Assembly (NCBI GenBank): GCA_035048495.1
Contig: CM068553.1
Location: forward strand, 6,751,259 to 6,815,258
Reading direction: 5' to 3'
DNA: 64,000 nucleotides
Origin: Euptelea pleiosperma
Lineage: Eukaryota; Streptophyta; Magnoliopsida; Ranunculales; Eupteleaceae
The translations under genes were made by a program, and so were the position numbers. Positions 1-11,380 of this stretch are shown piece after piece. Below the pieces are notes generated by a model that was not told the DNA's origin, ran no database searches, and saw only the letters and a list, made by a program, of their open reading frames with translations. Each line of letters opens with the position of its first letter. Position 1 is the stretch's first letter.

Positions 1-27
1 GAAACGGGGGTAAATGATGGACAGAGA

Positions 28-40
28 GAACTTTCCAGAA
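28..40 (+). promoter_or_regulatory. Perfect heat-shock element (distal)
   Basis: Three alternating units GAA-ct-TTC-ca-GAA with exact 2-nt spacing, the canonical binding site of a heat-shock factor trimer. It lies about 500 bases before the start codon of the heat-shock factor gene on the same strand, so it fits cross- or auto-regulation of that gene by Hsfs. Confidence 0.75.
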
Positions 41-168
41 AAAGACGCAACGGACCTTCTCGTGCTTTCCTAATTCCTAATCCTTTCCTTTCTCTTATGT
101 TCCATGGTAGGATGCTTTTTTCTTCTTCTTTTATCCCCTCTTTCTCTATACATTATTTAATCCAAGAC

Positions 169-181
169 GAACTTTCTAGAA
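169..181 (+). promoter_or_regulatory. Perfect heat-shock element (proximal)
   Basis: A second GAA-ct-TTC-ta-GAA trimer site, 141 bases after the first and nearly identical to it. It follows a weak TATA-like stretch near 146-160, so it may sit at or just after the transcription start. Two perfect trimer sites this close suggest strong heat inducibility. Confidence 0.7.
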
Positions 182-344
182 ACAACCTCTCCGGTCTCCC
201 TCCCTCCCACAAAACCTCTCTGTTTCTCTCTGTATTGAAGATCTACCATGCGGGAGCTCTAATCCGGGCGAATTCGGCCGGTTTTCCACGATTTTGTTTC
301 GGTTTTCGGATCCTGGTGGTTTAGGAAATCTGATCTCTTTTCTG

Positions 345-509
345 GTAAGTTTTCTCGATTTTGATATGGTTTATGAGAATCTTAATATGTTCTTGCGGAT
401 TCTGCGTTTTTTTTTTTCTTTTCTGATCTGGAATTTTGGATAGATCGAGTGAATAAGATGAGGAAATTGAATAAAAAATGGAATTTTTTTTTCCCTGTCC
501 GTGTTTTAG
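345..509 (+). other. Probable intron in the 5' leader of the heat-shock factor gene
   Basis: A consensus donor CTG|GTAAGT at 345 and a pyrimidine-rich acceptor ending TTTTAG at 509 bracket an AT/T-rich stretch. The main ATG lies 22 bases after the acceptor. This is inferred from splice signals only; transcript reads would settle it. Confidence 0.5.
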
Positions 510-530
510 ATAGGGTTGGATTCGACGGTT

Positions 531-1568
531 ATGGTTCCACCGCCGGTTGAACAAGTCGGCGAACTGACGGCTGGAGACGCGCACAGATCTCTTCCGACGC
601 CGTTTCTGACAAAAACCTACCAACTCGTTGACGATCCATCGATCGACGACGTGATATCGTGGAACGAGGATGGTTCGACCTTCATCGTCTGGCGACCGGC
701 TGAGTTTGCGAGAGATCTGCTCCCGAAGTATTTCAAGCACAATAACTTCTCAAGCTTCGTTCGGCAACTCAACACCTACGTGAGTGTTTGTATGTGAAGG
801 TGATACATGGATCTCTACGCTTTTCTGCTTTTCAAATAGTTAAAAATATGCTATTTTTGTTTAATTCCGTAGGGGTTTCGAAAGATTGTGCCTGATCGAT
901 GGGAATTCGTGAACGATTGCTTTCGTAGAGGTGAAAAGAAGCTCCTTTGCGACATCCATCGCCGGAAAATCTTACCAGCTGCGGTAGCAGCCGCTGTGAC
1001 GACGGCTACTATTCCGACGGGTCGGCCAGGATCTCCGGCGAATTCTAGCGACGAACAGGTTTTGTCTTCGAATTCTTCGCCTTCAACCGTACCTGTTACG
1101 CTGTGCCGCGCTACAAGCTGTAGCAGTACGGTGGATCTCCTTGAAGAGAACGAACGGCTGAGGAGAGAGAATCAGCTCCTGTCTCACGAACTAACGCAGA
1201 TGAAGAATCTCTGCAACAACATACTCGTTTTGATGACAAAGTACGCCAGCACTCAACAAGAAAACGGTGGTTTTCAGGTCGAGAAACCGCTCGATCTATT
1301 ACCAGCGAAGCGGTTTCCCGATGATTCCGAAGATGCCGGCGGCATGAGTCAGAGCCAAGTCAAAACGGAAGACGAGACGAGCCCACGATTATTCGGTGTT
1401 CCAATCGGTGCGAAGCGCGTGAGAAGAAGCGACGAAGAAGAACCGGAGCAGACACAGCAAACTACACCCGAGGTCGTGAAATCTGAGCCGTTAGATTCGA
1501 GCTCTGATCATCAGGACTCTCCGTGGTTAAAATACACCTGTCGACCTAACCAAAGGGTCTGTAATTGA
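531..1568 (+). CDS. HSFB2: Class B2 heat-shock transcription factor
   Basis: Two exons, 531-779 and 873-1568, joined in phase 0 across a 93-base GT-AG intron, give 314 residues. The intron falls after ...RQLNTY and before GFRK, the conserved Hsf intron site inside the DNA-binding domain. That winged-helix domain covers residues about 20-116 ([44 protein letters not shown]). A leucine/isoleucine-rich HR-A/B oligomerisation coiled coil follows at about 170-204. The compact linker and lack of AHA activator motifs fit class B. LFGV at 256-259, followed by basic AKRVRR (nuclear localisation), is the class B repression motif. ATG 531 is chosen because upstream in-frame codons run into the predicted leader intron. 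It is expected to act in the nucleus as a repressor or co-regulator of heat genes. The assignment to subgroup B2 rather than another B class rests on overall resemblance. Confidence 0.93.
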
Positions 1569-2603
1569 TAGAGAGTAGGGAATCAGATTAGAGGAAAGAA
1601 TTGGGATACCCGTACGAGGAAACGCACGTGCCATAGTCAGTAATGTCACGTGAGTGGTTAACCTTAGAAGGGTAAAATCAAACCAAGAAGCTTCCGTCCT
1701 CTTTATGTTTTTTGTTTATTTTTGGTTTATTATGAATTTTAATATTTAAAAGTTGTTATTTTGGGGTTATCCAACGAGGCGTTAAAATTTGTATTGAAAC
1801 GCCTCGACGAGGTGTAAAACTGATGGTGCAAATGTCGAAGCGTTTTTTTTTTTTTTTTTTTTTAATAATTATTGCTCGTTTCTGTCATCTACGTAGGATC
1901 GGCATCTATTTATTTAGATTTGTTTTTATTTAATCATATTTTTTTAGACGTGGTTGGTGTTGTTAGAACTTAGAACATGTGTTTTCGATGGGAGAGGATG
2001 GGGGGAAGTTGAGAAAAGTGGTGGCTTCCAAGAAATTGACTTGTGGCTTCTTTTGAGGCTTTTTGGCCCAAAAACAAAGAACATTCTTTCCACTTGTTCT
2101 TGCCGCTTGGTTGAATTTCCTTGGAAAGTGTGGTGGACGTGGAACTTAGGGACTCAAATCTGTGTGATTAGTAATTTTTAGCCCTTGGATTTTAGTTCTT
2201 TTCCATCATAGGCTTGGAACCAACTGATTTGCCTATTCATGAAGCGTATGATGAAAAAGTACTCAAATCCAACGGATGAAAATCACCAATCATGCTAAAT
2301 TTTGTGGGTGTAGGTCCACCAAACTGTGGGCCATGTATTCTTGGGTCACTGGGCCCGAAAGAGTCTTGTCAGATGGCACTTTGAGGGACTTCTGTCTGAT
2401 ACAGCGCTATAATAGGATCAGAAGTGCACAATTATGGGCCCCTACCTTGTCTGGATAGTGGGCCAATAACATTCCGAGATTCTGATTTGCCAAATTTCTG
2501 AAAGAAGTGCCACTGGTTAATGCTTAATGCTCTGGCACAAATGATTGCATCTGTGTGGAGTAAAACTTTGACGACAGCGTACTGTCAGCAATATATGAGC
2601 CAC
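1569..2603. other. Intergenic region downstream of the Hsf gene
   Basis: No gene seen. A perfect 9-bp inverted repeat (CGAGGCGTT at 1775-1783 with its complement at 1798-1806) forms a small hairpin about 210 bases past the stop codon. A T-run lies near 1842-1863. From about 2210 to 2470 there are decayed arms resembling the foldback MITEs described below. Confidence 0.5.
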
Positions 2604-3345
2604 GAGTAAAACTTGTGTCACAAGATGTTGTGACGGAAGCCGGTCACAGCATTCAATGCGAGCCACGTGGCATGCTATTAGAGGACGATGACCGTATGGA
2701 TGTTTGGCCAGTCCCTCGGTGGACTGGTATACAAAAAATCAGCTTGATTAGTGATTTGTAACCGATTCGATTGAAGTTATTTTCATGGGTAGATTTTAAC
2801 CGTAGTAATTTGAGCATTATTGAGCGTTATTTGGGTGCAAAAATCCAAAGGTTTTAAATCACTAATCAGGCTGATTTTTGGTTTGTGGGTCCACCGAGGG
2901 ACTGGCCAAACATCCTTTGATCATGTGCCACGTGGTACACTATTAGAGGTGTATGGATGTTTTGCCGATCCCTAGGTGGACCTACAAACCAAAAATCAGC
3001 CTGATTATTGATTTCAAACCTTTGGATCTTTGTATGGAATCTGACCGAATGGATGTTTGTCCAATCCCATGGTGGACCTACAAACCAAAACTCAGCCTGA
3101 TTAGTAATTTATAGACTCAGCCTGATTAGTGATTTATAGACGTTGGATCTTTGTACCTCAAATACTGCTCAAATTCCCACAGTTGGGATCAGCCCATGAA
3201 AATAAGTCCAATCCAAAGCATATAAATCATTAATCAGGCTGATTTTTGGTCTGTAGGTCCACCATGGGATTGGACAAACATACATACGGTCAGATTCCTC
3301 TAAGAGTGTGCCACGTGGCATATATTGTGTCCCTGTCATTTTATG
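2604..3345. mobile_element. Nested cluster of family A foldback MITEs
   Basis: It begins with the family terminus GAGTAAAACTT and the TTGTGTCACAAG sub-terminal palindrome. Successive inverted arms with GTATGGATGTTT, ACCAAAAATCAGCCTGATT and CCACGTGG follow (G-box cores near 2664, 2930 and 3310). At least two foldbacks overlap here; internal boundaries are unclear. Confidence 0.7.
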
Positions 3346-3414
3346 TGTCATTTTAGATCTGTCAACGGAGCCCGACCCAAGAGGAAAACCTCTCTTTCAC
3401 AAGGAACCCCAGAT

Positions 3415-3822
3415 CATGGTTTTAAAAACGGCTGTTTAAACGGTAACATTCCTAGCCCGTTTCTGTTAAAACCGTTTAAACAAGTTTTATCGGTTTTGAA
3501 AAAAAGCCGTTTTTTTGTTTTAACGGCCGTTAAAATCGTTTAAACAGTCGTTTAATTCTGAAAAATTTGTGAAAAAAACAGCCCTTAAATCCGTTAAATT
3601 CAATTTTTTTCTTAATTTTCAAATTTCAAAATTTGAATTTTAGCGCCATTTTTTCTATTTTTTTCCGTTAAAATCGTTAAAACCCATTAAAATCCGTTTA
3701 ATTCCGTTAAATTTTATTTTTTTTCTATTTTTGCCCCTGGCCGTTTCAATCCGTTTTAACGGCCGTTTAAACGGTAATGCCCCAGTCCGTTTAACCGTTA
3801 AAACGGCCTCCTTTAAACCTTG
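3415..3822. mobile_element. Family B hAT-type MITE (TTTAAAC subfamily)
   Basis: Ends CATGGTTTTAAAA and TTTAAACCTTG are inverted repeats. The flanks CCCCAGAT (3407-3414) and CCCTAGAT (3823-3830) form an 8-bp target duplication with one mismatch, as expected of hAT elements. The body is packed with AACGG/CCGTT and holds the family core GCGCCATTTTT beside an AAATTTCAAAATTTGAATTT-type palindrome. Confidence 0.8.
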
Positions 3823-3830
3823 CCCTAGAT

Positions 3831-4231
3831 TTTCAAAACTTCGACCACAGGTGCTACCACGTGTACAGTATACGTGGCGGTCTCTAAGTGATTTACAATA
3901 TATGCCACGTGGCATATTCTTGGAGGACTCAGACCGTATGAATGTTTGGCCAACCCTTAGGTGGACCTACAAACCAAAATTCAGCCTGATTAGTGATTTC
4001 TAGACGTTGGATTGGACATATTTTCATGGGTTGATCTCAACTGTGGGAATTATAGCAGTATTTGAGGTACAACGATCCAACGCCTAGAAATCACTAATCA
4101 GGCTGAATTTTGGTTTGTAGGTCGACCTAGGGATTGGAAAAACATCCATACGGTCAGATTACTTTTACGAGTGTGCCATGTGGGACATAGTTGTGTCCTG
4201 TACAGAAAAGCCTGTCATTTTAGGGCTGTCA
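3831..4231. mobile_element. Family A foldback MITE
   Basis: Inverted arms of about 150 bases meet near 4030; each has GTATGGATGTTT-like and CAAAATTCAGCCTGATTAG-like blocks. A G-box core CCACGTGG is at about 3904. Sequence just outside (GTCAACGGAGCCCGACCC at about 4228) recurs near 3360, so this and the preceding cluster share a variant terminus. Confidence 0.65.
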
Positions 4232-5526
4232 ACGGAGCCCGACCCTATAAACAAAAGGACTTCTAAAAGAGGAAAGCCTCTCTTTCACAAGGAACCCTAG
4301 ATTTTCTTGTAAAAGGAGGAAGCCGGCCTCTTCTTATTTTGGTAAGTCTCTCCCCAGTCCCCACTTGGACCGTCCACTCTCGAGTCTTTGTGTTACACAA
4401 TCCACCTGCCATGTAAGTCATTGAGTCAATAACAAAGTTGCACAACTGATGGAAAGTTGTTGCCGATAGAATAGGATCTGCATGTTGTTGAGTATTTTAC
4501 TTTCAGGAGTCTTGATTAGGTTGCTAAGTCTTAGGAGAAGTAACAGAGAGGATAAGTATTTGGAGTCTTATAAATTGTAATCGGAGGAGGACTTGATGAA
4601 GGCAATCAGAAATTATTCTCTAGTTTATTAGTTAAATAACTGTTATAGCTTTCCTTGATAGAGATCCTATCACTTCGCTACCGGTGCTCAAGCTGAGCGA
4701 GATTCACCCGTAAGTTTTTATTTTTATTTTTTTATAAGAGTTCTTTTCTTCTTCATGAGACGAGACGAAGAGAAAGAATAGCGACTGTTGTCTTTTCTTC
4801 TTCTCTGTGAGAGATCAGTCTCCAATTTTATTTTTTGTTTTATTACTGTAAATCAGCCATTGGATTGGATCGGATTCAAGTATTTTATTGTCATTTCTAA
4901 CTGTACGTTGGATTCAAGTTTTTGGCCACCAGATCCAATCCCTAGAAATCACCAATCCAGTTGATTTTTTTTTTGTAAGTCCACCAAGAGGCCGCGACGG
5001 TCATCGCGGAAGCTAAGCAAATTGTGGATACATAACAAAAATTAGCTTGATTGATAATTTCTAGCCGTTGGATTAAGTACCCAAAAATTATGCTAAAAAA
5101 TGCTTGAATCCAACGGCTAGAAGCAATCCTAAAAAGTGATAAAATCTTAGGCTACAGAATCAGTCCAAAAAAATAAGTGTTGGGTGGTTCAAATTGGTTG
5201 GGAACGAGGAGGTGTTTAGCAATTCTGTGGATCATAAGTTCCAAGAACTTGATCGAGCCTCACATCACCGATATTGGTGCAGATCTTGGTCTTCCTTCTC
5301 TATGCATTTCTCCAGATTCAGATCATATCTATTCTGATTTCTGAGGCTGGTTCTTTCTTTGATCTTCTTTTTACCACTTTTTTTATTTATTTATTTATAA
5401 GGATTATTGTTCTGTTTGATATTCTGTTTTATTGGGTTTTGTGGTATTCATCAGTCAATGCTTATTATCACTTTCTGCTTGTTTTGTGCTTCCGATTAGA
5501 ACTCAGTACCCTCTCCTTCCTTTTGA
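4232..5526. other. Intergenic region with one decayed foldback
   Basis: No gene seen. About 4910-5125 is an inverted repeat (AAATCACCAATC... and GATAATTTCTAGCCGTTGGAT arms) of the family C kind. The last 250 bases probably hold the promoter and leader of the F-box gene, but no clear TATA box was chosen. Confidence 0.45.
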
Positions 5527-6726
5527 ATGAAAAATATGTGGGAAGACCTTCCAGGCGGCCTTCTAGCGCTAATTGCGGATAAGTTGATCGGTATCGATTA
5601 CGTCCGGTTTGGTGCTGTTTGTGTTTCATGGCGATCCGTTTTTATTGAATACCAACACCGTTCTATTGAATATCAACACCGTCGTCTTCCGGTGCTCATG
5701 ATTCCAACTAAAAATAATGACAACCAGCAGACACGCAGTTTCTACAGCGTTGCCGAGAGAAGGGTTTATGACTTCCAGCTACCGATGCCCCATAAGAAGC
5801 GCTCTCGTGGTTCCACCCAGGGATGGCTGCTAACAGTGGACGAGAATAATTCAGTTGAGCTATTAAATCCCTTCTCCACACTCAATAACACGATCCAGCT
5901 CCCCCCACTAACCGATTTTTCCATACTTAGTGATGACTATGACATAGAAATCGATTTTTTCTTATGGAAGGCCGTCTTATCCTCCAACCCAACAGTATCC
6001 CCCAACTATGTAGTAATGGTAATATACAGTGGTGCTGCTTATGGAAGATTGGCCTTCTTCAAGCCTGGTGACAAAGTGTGGACTTGCATTGATACTGAAT
6101 GGCAATGTTTTGACGATGTTACATATTATAAAGACCAGTTTTACGCTGTCAACCATGAAGGAATAGTTGTAGCTTGTGACGTTCGTCCTCTTCATCCCGT
6201 AGTGACAAACGTTGCACCGCCTCCACCGATTGAATTTTTGGGGAATAGAGGTTATCTTGTGGAATCCTCAGGGGACTTGTTGCAGGTTGTAAGGATTGCT
6301 CACTGTGAAGATATTGACGAGGATCACCTTATTTATTCAACTGATGGATTCAAAGTATTTAAACTAGATACAATCGGGCCCAAATGGGTTGAAGTGAAGA
6401 GCCTATGCGATCGCATGATATTCTTAGGTGAAAATTCTTCCATCTCTCTATCTGCATTGGACTTCCCAGGTTGCAAACCGAATTGCATATACTATACGGA
6501 TGATAGAATCGATGTCTATTCCATGAATCCACCTTATGGGCCTCACGACATGGGAGTGTTCAACTTACAAGATGGGAGCTTTGAACCACATTACTGCCCA
6601 GCTGAGTCTGAGATCATCATGCCGCCTCCCATTTGGGTCGAGCCAATACTGTCAGATCCTCAATCCGAATGCTGTGGTCATCCAACAGATCTCCATGCAT
6701 TTGGACACTTAATAGAGCTGATCTAA
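5527..6726 (+). CDS. F-box protein with DUF295 (beta-propeller-like) domain
   Basis: A single-exon gene of 399 residues. An in-frame TGA directly precedes ATG 5527, so this is the first possible start. Residues 4-45 form an F-box (WEDLPGGLLALIADKL, then VRFGAVCVSWRSV), which binds SKP1/ASK in SCF ubiquitin ligases. Residues about 60-375 match the plant DUF295 layout: repeated short beta strands, YSVAERRVYDFQLP near the start, and a late DGSFEPHYCP segment. Plant genomes hold many such F-box/DUF295 proteins; targets are mostly unknown and cannot be read here. An eight-residue near-repeat (IEYQHRS/IEYQHRR) sits just after the F-box. No frameshift or stop is present. Confidence 0.88.
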   Translation: MKNMWEDLPGGLLALIADKLIGIDYVRFGAVCVSWRSVFIEYQHRSIEYQHRRLPVLMIPTKNNDNQQTRSFYSVAERRVYDFQLPMPHKKRSRGSTQGWLLTVDENNSVELLNPFSTLNNTIQLPPLTDFSILSDDYDIEIDFFLWKAVLSSNPTVSPNYVVMVIYSGAAYGRLAFFKPGDKVWTCIDTEWQCFDDVTYYKDQFYAVNHEGIVVACDVRPLHPVVTNVAPPPPIEFLGNRGYLVESSGDLLQVVRIAHCEDIDEDHLIYSTDGFKVFKLDTIGPKWVEVKSLCDRMIFLGENSSISLSALDFPGCKPNCIYYTDDRIDVYSMNPPYGPHDMGVFNLQDGSFEPHYCPAESEIIMPPPIWVEPILSDPQSECCGHPTDLHAFGHLIELI

Positions 6727-7187
6727 GGACCAGGAGTAGAGGAGTCCTTAGGTCCATGCCATTGGGCCAATGGTCTTTGGGATTTGCAACATATATCTAT
6801 TAGTCAATGACAATAAAAAAAGGTCCATTTATTGGACGACTTGATTATTCAATGCAATTGACTTTTCAGGGTGGGAGAGACAAATAAAGTATATACAATT
6901 GGGTCCCATACTCGGTCTACATTATGTAATACTCAACGAACCTTCTAAAAAAACATACTTTTCTACATCTTGTCATAGTCATACATGATTATCCGGGGCC
7001 CCATGCCTTCTGGAAACATTATTGTAAAAAGTTGGGTATTTATCTTTCCTAAAATATATGTAATTTATGCTTAGGTTCCAAGTTTTTATTTTATTTTTTA
7101 AGGTCGGGCTCTATTTATGGCATTCTGGGTCGCAGAAGAATTCTAAAACGCCACTCTTCAGAATTTCTACGGTACTATTTGGCTCAC
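6727..7187. other. 3' flank of the F-box gene
   Basis: AT-rich sequence with no coding capacity and no repeat I could assign. Presumably it contains the 3' untranslated region and polyadenylation site; AATAAA-like AATAAAG is seen near 6882. Confidence 0.4.
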
Positions 7188-8111
7188 GGCCCGTTTGGCA
7201 AACTAGTGGAAGCAAAAAGTAACTTCTAAATTAAGTTGCTGAATTTAAAATTTGCTATTTAGGCCCTATTTGGTATCCAGTAAATATTTGTAAGATGCGA
7301 ATATTTACCTCTACAGATATTTGTTTTGTAAATGTTTACAGCTTCAAACATTTTCTTTCGCTTGGTATTAACCCATAAAATCAGTTTGCAAATACTTTCC
7401 ACCGCTTGGGTGGAGGGTGCAATGCAAATATTTTTTGAGTATTTGATGAATCCAAAATAGGAGATAGAGATCACCTACAAACAATGTGAAGGAATTGGAT
7501 GACCAGAACCAATCAAACAACAGAACAGATAGATGAGAATCTTGAGATGGTCCAGGCAAGTTTAGTTTGGGCGGGAACCCAATGATCTGTTGGTGGTCCT
7601 AGTAGAACTTTGCTTACCGCCCACAATTTTAGTACAGGGAATACTTTAGAGGGACACTAACCGTATGGATGTTTGGCCAATCCCTAAGTGGACCTACAAA
7701 CTAAAAATCAGCCTGATTAGTGATTTCAAACCTTTGGATCTTTGTACCCCAAATAATGTCAAATTCCATGGTTAAAGAAAATGACCCCAATACAACTTTT
7801 AGAAATCACTAATCATGTTATTTTTTTGGTCTAGATGTCTATCTAGGAGTGTAACTTTGCTGACCCTTCACAATGATTGCCCCTATAACCGCCCACAATA
7901 TGAACCACGTGGCACATTTGTGGAGGATGCTAACTGTATGGATGTTTGGCCACAATCCCTAAGTGGATCAACAAATCAAAAATCAACCTGATTAATTTTT
8001 AACCATTGAATTTGAGCATCTAAGTGTTGGATTGGAGTCATTTTCATGGATTGATTTTAACTGTTGAATTTAGGCATTATTGACCATTATTTGGGTACTA
8101 GTATCCAAAGA

Positions 8112-8475
8112 TGGTTCGGGCTAGAGGGACACCCATTTTATACACCCATTTTTGACACCCGTTTTGGCGTACCCACATAGAAGATGAATCAATGGCTGAT
8201 TTTTGGTGAGGATGTTCTTTATGGTGAGGAGATTATCCTCACAAAAATTCAAATCATTCTGATATTCATAGACTGGTTTAGAAGCTGAAGAATTATGGAC
8301 CGTCGATTCTTACCATGTAACTTGAAAACCCACATTTGATAGGGTTAGAAATTCAGAATGGGCTGATTTTTTGTTGGGGTGATCTATATGGTGAGGAGGA
8401 GATCATCCACACCAAAAATCAGCCATTGATTCATCTTCTCTGTGGGTACTCTAAAATGGGGGTTCCCCGAGCCCG
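8112..8475. mobile_element. Foldback MITE with GGTGAGGA arms
   Basis: Arms around AATCAATGGCTGATTTTTGGTG (8190s) and its complement CACCAAAAATCAGCCATTG (8405-8425) form a long hairpin. The ends resemble GGTTCGGGC/GCCCGACC. A decayed copy lies near 19440-19600. Confidence 0.55.
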
Positions 8476-8547
8476 ACCCTCCTAAGATTTGAAATCACTA
8501 ATTAGGCTGATTTCTGGTTTGTAGGCCCATCTAGGGATTGACCAAAC

Positions 8548-8931
8548 CATGGTTTAAAAAATGGCTGTCATAACGGATTTAGACCTCCCCCGTTACGTTA
8601 TGAACTGTTAAAATATTTTAAAAATAACGGCCGTTATTATCCGTTATTTTTCCATTTTAACAAAAATAGCGACCGTTATTTTCTGGATTTTTTTGTGAAA
8701 AAAAATTAACTTCCGTTGTTCCGTTATTTTTTGTTAATTTTCGTTATTTTTTTGTTTTTGAAAATTAAAATTGAAATTTCAAATTTTGAATTTCAACGCC
8801 ATTTTTTCCTTTATTTATGTTATTTTCTCATTATTTTTCGTTTTTACCCATGTGCGTTACAATTCGTTATAATGGACAAACGGTAACGCCCCAGTCCGTT
8901 ATACCATTATAATGGCCCCCTTTAAAACTTG
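8548..8931. mobile_element. Family B hAT-type MITE (TTATAAC subfamily)
   Basis: Ends CATGGTTTAAAAAATGGC and CTTTAAAACTTG; flanks GACCAAAC (8540-8547) and AACCAAAC (8932-8939) form an 8-bp duplication with one mismatch. Internal motifs are CCGTTATAACGG-like instead of CCGTTTAAACGG. It interrupts a family A arm, so it is younger. Confidence 0.75.
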
Positions 8932-9981
8932 AACCAAACATCCATACAATCATTCATCATTGTCTTCTAAACGTATACCACTTGGTACATATTGTGGGCA
9001 GTCATCACAGGCGGTGAGTAATTTTACTCTTCATCTAGAGGCTAAATATTATATATATCTTTCAAGGAAGTTCAAGCTAAAAAGTGAAAGTTTGCGACTA
9101 TTTTTGGCTGCAAACATTAGCAGCTCAAATTGTAAAAAATATAGACTCACGGAAAATATTTACCTACGTAAATAATTGTGGGGTGCAACCAAGCACCTAG
9201 AAATAAAAAAAATACGTTGCAAATGTTTGCAAACAAATATTTGCGGCGATACCAAGCAAGGCCTTGGATGCAAAAGTTTGTTTGGTGAAACAATGATTTA
9301 TAAGTCAAAAAGTGAAAAAAATTAGTTTGGCATGAATTAAGTTAAAAAGTTATTTTCTTATAATTTTATATACATGTTATATTCTAATAAATCATTAATA
9401 AATATCATAAATCAATTACATATGTTCGTTTTTTTTTCTAAAATTTTAAATTATAAATGATCGGTAATAAACGACGCATTAGGTGCCTCATTTTATGGGT
9501 AATTATTTAAAAATAAATAAAAGAGATGGTCTGCTGACCTATTCCTCAGCAAACCATTACTGGTTTTTCTCCCTTCATAATATGTTTTCTATATACAATT
9601 CATAATGTGAAGTTTACTAGATAGAACCAGAACATAAATTCCTTGGATAGAAAGAATGAATTCGAGAGAAAGAGAAATAGAATTCTCACAGTGGATGGGG
9701 TCGAAGAGATGATACCACCTCATGGCTAAAGAGATGGAGAGAGGAAAGAAAATGAGAGAAGCCCTAATCATCAAAGATAAAGAGGACTATGATGTAAAAA
9801 AAAAAATTCTTCTTATTTGAGCCAAAGGTAAAATTGGCATTTGGAAAGATTGACTTAAAATTAGAAGCATTGGTTCCGTAAAAATTTTTTGATTCCAAAA
9901 TGGGTACCTAAACAAACTTTTCAACTATTTTGCTTCTGGAAGCAAAAAAGTAACTTATTTTGGTGTTGCCAAACGGGTCCT

Positions 9982-10795
9982 AATACTCGAAAAATACTTG
10001 AATCCAATTATTCAAAGGGTCGGGCATAAGGGTCCCCCAGTTTTCTGACCCAACTTGGTGTTCATGTGCTCTACCGTGGATTTCAAGGATCCAACGGTGG
10101 TTGTCAGCAGCATCCCCAAACATGAATAAAGTGATGCCAGCTTGAACACCGAGAGGGGTAGAAAAAGGGAGTCCTCAATCAGGATTTTAGGTATGTAGAT
10201 CCACTTACGGATGGGCCCAACATCCATATGGTCATTGGTCTCGAAGATTCACTTGGTGCATTTTAATGCGACCGACAATTCCACAACGAGAACGACTCAC
10301 TTCGAAAGAAAAAAAACGCTGACCGATGGATCTGTTGAATCCAATGGTAAATGACCTCAAACAACACATATATTTGACCGGTTATTTGGGAAAGAAGTGT
10401 TTGTTTTTAAAGTTATAACTAATGAAAAATCTCTCACACCGCCTCCCCATGTATAATACTCATGTGCATTATTCTAGCACCATCAGGCTCTACATAACGG
10501 AATCCCTCCAACGACGCAATCTTAAAATTAGGGTATTTTTTGTGGTTGGAGAGAATATTTTGCGAAAGTAAGATAATCTTAAAAATTTGAGGGGGTGCTC
10601 CAAAATTTTAGCTAAATCTTCGAGACTGTGTGATATATCTATGCAAAATAAGAAACAAATTTATTTTTATATATGCAGTTTATGTGGCTATTGGACTAAA
10701 GCGCGAGAGAAATATAGTGCATGTTGGTAGCATTCCTCACACTCATAAAGATTGAACTGCTTAAGAAACCTATCTTCACCAACTAATGTCCTAAC
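9982..10795. other. Intergenic region
   Basis: Weak family A/C-like arms occur at about 10000-10240. From 10270 to 10795 I see nothing recognisable: no gene and no clear repeat. Confidence 0.4.
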
Positions 10796-11048
10796 CATGG
10801 TTTAACGGAGTTGGACCTACCCCGATACGTTATGAATGATTTTTATTTTAAAAAATGCCCGTTATAACGAAATTATTTTATGTTTCAGTTATAAATTTTA
10901 TTGAAATTTTGAATTTTAGGGTTGTTTTTTTCCGGTTATTTTCCCATTTTTTCTGTGTTCCTGAGCATACAATTCATTATAACGGCCGTCATAACGGAAA
11001 AAATGGTAAACCCCCAGTCCGTTATACTGTGGCCCCTTTTAACCTTAG
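10796..11048. mobile_element. Family B MITE, internally deleted
   Basis: Starts CATGGTTTAACGG and ends TTTTAACCTTAG, with AACGGCC and CCGTTATA motifs inside. The flanks (CCTAAC and GCTAAC) are consistent with an eroded target duplication. Confidence 0.6.
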
Positions 11049-11380
11049 TGCTAACCAAGTAACTCCCCCCTGCTTGCATGCATTCCAGAAGAGGGACTTA
11101 TTTGATAACAAATATGGCAAAGAAATTGAGTTTCGGGGCCGGGCCTTCTCTAATAATCCCTTTGTTGCTTTAGCTTTGCACATTTGACCAAGAAAAGTGG
11201 TGGGGATAATGGATCGATGCCACTCGTGGATCACGTTTGAGAAGATGTAGACAATGCAACCTCATGGATTCCAAAGCTCTCATCGCACAAGTAGTAATTA
11301 CCAAAGAGTTCTTATATTGTCTACATCACACGCTTCAAGGTGATCATCCACCGTCCATCTGCACTTTATTTGACAATCCC
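11049..11380. other. Short unassigned stretch
   Basis: No gene or recognised repeat. Confidence 0.4.

Larger units (their letters stand above)
7262..9263. mobile_element. Inner PIF/Harbinger-like element
   Basis: Terminal inverted repeats GGCCCTATTTGGTATCC and GGCCTTGCTTGGTATCG, with flanks TTA and TTG (imperfect 3-bp duplication), match the Tourist/PIF pattern. Sub-terminal AAATATTTG motifs repeat at both ends. No transposase reading frame survives; the centre is occupied by family A arms (about 7640-8100), a foldback (8112-8475) and a family B element. Confidence 0.55.
7188..9981. mobile_element. Outer TIR element hosting several nested transposons
   Basis: The ends match as a short terminal inverted repeat, GGMCCCGTTTGGCAA, with shared sub-terminal GGAAGCAAAAAGTAACTT. 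The terminal sequence resembles PIF/Harbinger or hAT ends. No clear target duplication was found. Most of its 2.8 kb consists of later insertions: the 7262-9263 element, which itself contains family A arms, a foldback and a family B MITE. Confidence 0.5.

Noticed and set aside
1775..1806. Nine-base-pair hairpin as a transcription terminator
   Set aside because: Hairpin terminators are bacterial; in a plant nuclear context it has no such meaning and is too short for a microRNA precursor.
5274..5582. Hydrophobic 102-residue frame overlapping the F-box start
   Set aside because: Overlaps the F-box gene in another frame, has no ATG-context support and looks like translated T-rich leader.
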